Translations under genes and position numbers: made by a program
Notes under the pieces: model-generated
What the model saw: only the letters and a program-made list of their open reading frames with translations
What the model was told of the DNA's origin: nothing
The model's database searches: none
Shown here: positions 58,350 to 64,000 of the stretch, piece after piece
How positions within the stretch are numbered: the stretch's first letter is position 1
Layout of the letters: each line of letters begins with the position of its first letter
NCBI GenBank assembly: GCA_003996215.1
Contig: QJPP01005217.1
Location: 1 to 64,000, forward strand
DNA from: Jaltomata sinuosa
Lineage: Eukaryota; Streptophyta; Magnoliopsida; Solanales; Solanaceae
Length of the DNA stretch: 64,000 bases
Direction: 5' to 3'

Positions 58350-59880
58350 ATGGTTCATTTGAGATCTTTAGCGTCTAGCGGACGAGAGCCTCCTGCCCTT
58401 GTGCTGCCGGCTCCAGCTAGTGGTCGAGGATGCCCCAGAGCAGCGGCACCAGCTAGAGCTACTAAAGTTGAGGTAGAGCTCGAGTCTGACTACGAGCCAG
58501 AGTTCGCTCTACAGCAGCAGCATGTGGACCCGGGGGAAGCCCAGGTGCCACCAATTTAAGCACCAGTTTATGTGCCAGCTTCAGCCCCAACTCAGTATTC
58601 AGATATTAGGGTATTACTTTTCAACTATTGGGTATGATTGGAGAGAGACATTTAGAGGTAGCACAGACACCCGCTCAGGGGGAAGCTCTGGGTGTTCAGA
58701 GGTATGGAGCTCTGCCTACTACTACGGCTCCCCGTGCTGAGGTTATTCCGGTCCTTTCAGTTGCACAACCTCTTGCTCCTCGCCCAGCTATGATAGATGG
58801 GAAGCGAAAGGCGTTGAGTAGGTTCTTGAGATTGGCACCATCGAGTTTGCTAGTATGTCATATCAGGACCCACATGACTTCATTACTACCTATGAGGAAA
58901 TGTTACACCATCTGGGATTTCTAGAGACTCAAGGAGTTAGATATACTACATATCAGTTGGAGGGTCCAGCTAAGTTATGGTGGAGGGCTCAAGTTACTTG
59001 CAGACCTTCTACATCACCTTAGTGGACTTGGTCCGAGTTCTATGAGGCCTTTATGCCCAAGTTCTTACCACAGAATGACTGAGAGTGTCGGAGGGAGGAT
59101 TTCACTAGACTTGTTTAGGATTCTATGATTGTCTCGAAGTACGAGACTCATTTCCATTAGCTTGCTCCATTTGGGGCCATGATTATGCCTACTGAGGCTG
59201 ACAGGATTCGTAGATTTGTTTGGGGACTACGGAGAGTGATTAGAAAGCCCACAGAGATATTGCTTGCTAGTGGTCGATCTTTCCAAGCCATTGCAGACTA
59301 TGCTCGTACTGTAGAGGATTCACGTTGTCATGACACTAGGCCAGAGATAAGAGGCCTCGACATCAGGTTGGCTACAGTTGTTCCAGACACGGTGGTAGAG
59401 GTTCAAGCCAGTGAGGCCGGGGTCACCCACAGCAGTATCAGGGTCAGAACAGTCAATCAGTTCATGCGTTACTTAAGGCTTCTGGTTCTTAGTTTTAGTA
59501 GGGTAAGAGCAGTCAGCGTGGTCAGTCTGTGAGAGGTACTACTTTTGAGGCATCAGGCCGAGATGGCCACATAGGTTCAGCGGGATCATCTCGATAGGGT
59601 GGGCCATTAGGGTCATGCTATGAGTGTGGAGTCAATGGTCATTTTGCCAGAGATTACTCCCAGTGCGGTACAGTTTAGCTAGCCGATCCGCCATCTCAAC
59701 CTATTCGCTTAGTTCAGCCATCAGCTCGAGGAGGTGGTGGCCAAGGTAGAGGTCGTGCTACATGTGGTAAAGCAGGTGGCAGGGATGGAGGCCGGGGAGG
59801 TGGAGGTCCTCGTCCATTCTATGCGGTCCCTGGAAGACCAGAGGCAGAGGCTCAGATTCCATGATTACAAGTATGATTTT
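58350..59880 (+). pseudogene. gag of element E
   Basis: ATG at 58350 (MVHLRSLASSGREPPAL), directly after a pyrimidine tract and CAG. Residues 1-60 are basic and Ala/Pro-rich. Frames change near 58560 and 58850. The capsid core is readable at 58850-59190 (YQDPHDFITTYEEMLHHLGF, LEGPAKLWWRAQVTCRP, FMPKFLPQND), with stops near 59020, 59080 and 59118. 59179-59532 is open (RIRRFVWGLRRVIRKPTEI). A zinc knuckle near 59617-59660 reads CYECGVNGHFARDY, last Cys changed to Tyr. Arg/Gly-rich tail. Chromovirus-like Gag, inactive. Confidence 0.8.
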
Positions 59881-60750
59881 TGTGTGCCATCAGTCTGCTA
59901 CAACTTTATTTGATCATGGATCCACTTGTTCATAAGTATCTGCCTACTTTCTGCCTTGTTTCGGGTTGGGTAGTGAGCCATTATCTGTGCTTGTTTTTAT
60001 TTCGATCCCAGTAGGAGATTCTTTATTAGTGGATCAGATTGTGAGATCCTGTGTGATATCTGTTGGTATTTGGAGACTTGGGGTGATTTGATTATCCTTT
60101 ATATGTTAGATTTTGATGTGATACTGGGAATGGATTAGTTATCCCCTCACCGTGCAGTTTTGGATTGTTATGCCAAGAAGTTACCATAGTCGTGCTCAGT
60201 GTATCCCCGGTTGTATGGAAGGGTTATGTTAGCCATGCACCATCTAGGATCATCTCTTGCCTTTTAGCTAGGAAGTTGATTTCTCATGGGTGTTTAGCTT
60301 ATCTAGCATATGTCCGAGATGCTAGTGCTGAGCCTTCGTCTCCTGAGTCTGTTCCTGTGGTAAGAGACTTACTAGATGTGTTTCCTACCGACCTGCCAGT
60401 CCTTCCACCTGAGAGAGATATTGATTTTTCCATTGAGTTAGAGCCGGGCACCAGGCCTATTTTTATTCCCGCCAACCGTTTGGCTCCTACTGAGTTGAGA
60501 GAGCTTATGGAGCATCTCCAGGATTTGCTAGCTAAGGGGTTCATTAGACCAAGTGTGTCATCTTGGGGTGCTCCTTTCCTATTCATGAAGAAGAAGGATG
60601 GGTCGATGCTGATGTGTATTGATTATGGGCACTTGAATAAGGTTACAATGAAGAATAGGTATCCAATACCGAGAATTAATGACTTTTTTTATCATCTCCA
60701 GGGTTCAACCATGTTTTCGAAGATTGATTTGAGGTTCGGCTACCATCAAT
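59881..60750 (+). pseudogene. Protease and truncated RT of element E
   Basis: Protease active site LFDHGSTCS near 59910, the D(S/T)G motif with His in the middle, then VLVFISIPVGDSLL and a broken DVILGMDWL-type region. RT occupies the open stretch 60165-60776: GCLAYLAYVRDASAE, VVRDLLDVFPTDLPVLPPERDI, KKKDGSMLMCIDYGHLNKV, then FSKIDLRFGYHQF, where the first catalytic Asp is present. RT stops at about 60750, joining repeat D at a CATCA word common to both, so the YxDD box, RNase H and integrase are missing. Confidence 0.8.
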
Positions 60751-60936
60751 TTTACTTTCCCAAGGAAGAGTATTGATAGTACACTTTTTCTCTTCATCAT
60801 TCTTCTTGAAAAACACCATTTGTAAGCATTTTTGAGCTTTGAATTTAAACTTAGCTTACATAATGAATGGAATTTTAGGAAACCCAATTGGTATCGTTTC
60901 TTATTCGTTTGATATGAGTAGCTATATTCTATTCTT
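60751..60936 (+). repeat. Fragment of repeat D
   Basis: Collinear with 8397-8592 (TTTTACTTTCC, then GTATTGATAGTACAC and AACACCATTTGTAAGCA). As at 8395-8702 it is followed by a TGTAATGACCC-type LTR in the same orientation, but the right end lies about 110 bases earlier. Confidence 0.75.
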
Positions 60937-63550
60937 GGTATGACGACCCTTCTGGTCATTTTCGCGTTTTGCATTTATTGTACTGTTATAGGTTTCATGT
61001 AGCGACCCCAAGTCTTTTATGGCTTGCTGGAATTGGTAGTTTGGTTCCCTGGTCATTCATTTGGTTGTTTTGGCCGTTCGACTATTTTAAAGCTTTAACT
61101 TACTATATCGATGACTTTAGTCACCATTCTTAGCTAACCTGCTCGAAATTGAATTTTGAAAGTTATGTTAGCTTCGTAGCGTTGGGTTTGGTCTAGTTTG
61201 ACCTTTAGTTGAGGCCTGAGAACTTCTGGTGTGAGTTTTGTGTGGTTTTCTTTGTTTTTAGGCCATTTGGAGTTGAAAGTATAACTTTGGTTGGCTTTCG
61301 ATGATCGGTGTGTCGGATTCGAAATCTGACAAATCCATCAGCTCCGGAATGATGAGTTTGGATTGGGAAGGTAGTTGGTTTGGCTCTTGGGTGAGCCAGG
61401 CTCATTTCGAGCTTTTGGGTTCTTATTAGTTAGTGTTGACTTGGGTCAGCATTTCTCTGAAATGACCTCGTATGGAAGTTTCATTGATTTTGTTGAGATC
61501 GGAATGTGGTTTCCACTCTGTCAGCATTATTGGTTCTTCAATATCGGTTTCCGATTGTGCCCGAAATGCCCCGTGGAGTTTTTCAAAAGTTGTAGATTTT
61601 AGTGCAGGCCAGGCCTTCACCGCAATCGCTCCAAGTCCAGCGCAATCGCGCCTGCAGCTAGCCAGCACGATGGTGCCTTGGCGCCTGGCTTCCTTGAGCG
61701 CGATGGTGCTGGTTTAGCACGATAGCACTGACCAGAGACCATCAGCTATATATCTCTTGTTAGTTTGATTTTCCAGCCATTTCTCTCAACCTTTCTCACT
61801 CTAAAACTCTTATACACTAACCCAAATTGCTCCATATCAGTCTTGGCTTTGGGGAAATCAATTGTTCATCGATTATTCGTGATTCTTTGACTCTTGGTAA
61901 GCTTTCTTCCCCAACTTACTTCCCTTTTGTTTTCTCTAAAAATCCACCATTGTTGCTCATACCCAAAGCATGGAATTTGTTTTACTGGCTGCCTCCTAGT
62001 TCTTGCATGTTCGTGGGATTGAAGAGTTATCCGTCTTGGCTAAAAATTCCATCATTTCTATAAGTAATCCTTTCCTAATTTCCGGTCTTTATTCTTAAAA
62101 TTCTATCTCTAAACATCAACTTGAGCGGGATGTTTTGGCGCCCTTCTCTTGGCCAATTGTGCTCAATTTTGGAGCATGCCTTCTTGGCATTGTTCTGGTC
62201 ATTATACTTTTTTTTGTTTTTGGTTTTAGGTTGTGTGCCCTGCGGGCTCGCTTTTGACTCAGATTTTGACCTGACATCCATTGCAGCAATATGGGTATCG
62301 TTAGACTCGTTTTAACGTATAATTTATATTTGTGATAGTTTGATTATCATTCGGGATCTCTCAGAGCGATTCAGACTTGGACGTGTTGTTCGGGTAGTGT
62401 GTCATCGAACTATTTAAACTCCCTAGAGTTAGCATATATCAGATAAAATTATACTAGCTGGCATCCTTCGGTTGGGTTATTTGGTTGGTACCATATACTT
62501 TGACTGCTTTTCCATGATTCGCTTCGTTTCTTTCCTCCGCTGTGTGTAGTATTCTTCGTAGTTAGTAGTATCACTCTTATAGTCCTGTGTGGCCTTGTTT
62601 GACTCTAAACTATAGATGGTGGGTTATTATGGGGTGCCCGTGAGTCCTGGGCATCGTTATCGTGATATTATGTTGGCCATCTTTGTTGTAGAGGGATTAG
62701 AGCCTGTGCAGGGCTGAAAGGTTATCTGTGGGCTGGCGGCCACTATTGTGATAGTGTATGCCATTCACCATGCATACAGATAGAGGGGATTTCTTCTTGA
62801 TTTTTACTATAGTTTTGGCTTCGGGCCTACTGGGACTGATTTTCTAAACCTTGCATGGCCCGTGAGGCCCATTATCAGTAAAAATTAACTAAAAAGGGTT
62901 TGGTAATGTTTTGGTGGGTCTTCTTGGGGTAAGGGAGTTATAAAGGATATTTTCTGACTAGTTCCAATATTACTGGACTCGACGGGGTTGAGTGTTATAC
63001 TTATTTACTAAAGCTTTCGGGGTGATGCTGGACTAGGCGGGGCCGTGTGCTAGAACTATTGGACTTACTATTTTAGACATGGATACCCTCTAGGCAGCTT
63101 TACTTGGGGATTGATTTGAGATTGCGAGGCATCTAGTATGTTAGTCAGGGGCCTCCATGGACCTTACCGTTCAAGACCAGAGGATGCAAGCTACAGGTGC
63201 CAGAGGGAGGGTATACGATGTAGTAGGGGTATACGAGTGTGACCTTCCATGGATCCTGTCTTCTTGGCCTTATCGATCGACAGAAGTGGGTAACATACAG
63301 CAGTACTATCTCTCTTCACTTAGCATGGCATCATATCATTCATTTGTGTGAGGTACCACCCTTGTTTGCTAGTTGTTGATTGTACGCTCTTAGTATGGGA
63401 TGCCAGAGGTTTCTTTTCACTTATTTGCGTTCTTCGATTGTATGGCGGTCGGAGGACTGCAGGTAGACTTTTTCTACTTTTGGGATACGGGGTGGTTCAC
63501 CTAGTTGGGGGTTGTAGGTGCCATCATGATCAAGAAATTGGGTCGTGACA
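60937..63550 (+). repeat. LTR-derived unit 3, internally deleted, 2.6 kb
   Basis: Retains the original start (GTATGACGACCCTTCTGGTCATTT), follows units 1 and 2, then jumps near 63473 from the GGACTGCAGGTAGAC block to GGGATACGGGGTGG, missing about 0.8 kb. Ends GGGTCGTGACA at 63550. TATATAT at 61747-61753 after the GC-rich block 61615-61735. Confidence 0.8.
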
Positions 63551-64000
63551 GCTGGTCATCTTTGTTTTACGCATTCATTGTACTGCTAGAGCTTTCGTGT
63601 AGTGACCCCAAGACATTTATGGCTTGTTGGGACTAGTAATTCATTGCCCTGGTCGTTTGTTTAGTTGTTTTGGTTGTTTGCCTGGTTTAGAGCTTTAAAT
63701 TAGAATAACGTTGAATTTAGTCACCATTCTTAGCTAAAATGCTTGGGATTTAATTATGACAGTTCCGTTAGCTCCATAAAATTGAGTTTTGTCTAGTTGG
63801 ACCTTCAGCTGAGGCCTGAGAACTTCCGATGTGGGTTTTGTGTTGTTTTCCCTGTTTTCAGGCCATTTGGAGTTAAAAGTGTAACTTTAGGTGGCTTTCG
63901 ATGATTGGAGTTTCAGATTCAAAATTCGATTATTCCATCAGCTCCAGAATGATGAGTTTGGGTTAGGAAGGTTGTTGGTTCAGGTCCTGGGTGAGCCGGG
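63551..64000 (+). repeat. LTR-derived unit 4, cut by the window edge
   Basis: Starts GCTGGTCATCTTTGTTTTACG fused to the end of unit 3, with the same type of junction as units 1 and 2, and follows them to the edge. Confidence 0.8.

Overview
This window looks like plant nuclear heterochromatin made almost entirely of decayed, nested LTR retrotransposons. I recognise no host gene, tRNA, rRNA, CRISPR array or organelle insertion. The families are Ty3/gypsy: Athila and Tat/Ogre-like elements with tRNA-Asp-type and probable tRNA-Arg-type primer sites, and chromovirus/Del-like elements with initiator-Met-type sites. Their LTR wording and the putative plant transposon protein ORF suggest a eudicot, probably Solanaceae. 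That assignment is inference from remembered family resemblance, not a search.

Layout. 1-2490: interior of a minus-strand gypsy element (A1), with its 2.75 kb 5' LTR at 2491-5242, inserted into another LTR (5243-5513) that itself interrupts an older RT-RNase H gene (5514-6470). 6471-9790: LTR remnants in opposite orientations. 9795-12440: minisatellites and other non-coding DNA ending in the integrase C-terminus of a Tat element. 12450-13625: truncated LTR on the minus strand. 13628-23128: the best preserved element, a minus-strand Athila with 5' LTR, primer site, open gag, single-frame pol broken by five stops, and an extra 3' ORF. 23129-29118: plus-strand chromovirus remnant (protease, RT, RNase H, integrase, chromodomain) with complete 3' LTR. 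29119-35500: Tat gag, leader, primer site and LTR on the minus strand. 35334-35845: recent 257 bp tandem duplication. 35505-44665: second copy of the A family (A2) with a complete 3.7 kb LTR. 44666-46060: plus-strand LTR tail. 46686-50892: second Athila-like element (plus), cut off in RT. 50896-64000: head-to-tail run of 3.4 kb LTR units, interrupted by a gag-pol fragment.

How it fits together. Elements inserted into one another and then lost parts by truncation and illegitimate recombination. Tat gag (29119-30017) and Tat integrase end (12039-12440), both on the minus strand, bracket the 12450-29118 block, so they may be two ends of one old Tat element. Most premature stops are explained by single C-to-T (or G-to-A) changes.

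The observations I rate highest are: a cluster of family-specific short palindromes just upstream of the TATA box in several otherwise unrelated LTR families; a tandem array of LTR-derived monomers sharing one ancestral junction; and the Athila 3' ORF with what may be its own internal promoter region. All boundaries were placed by eye; identities and ages were not computed.
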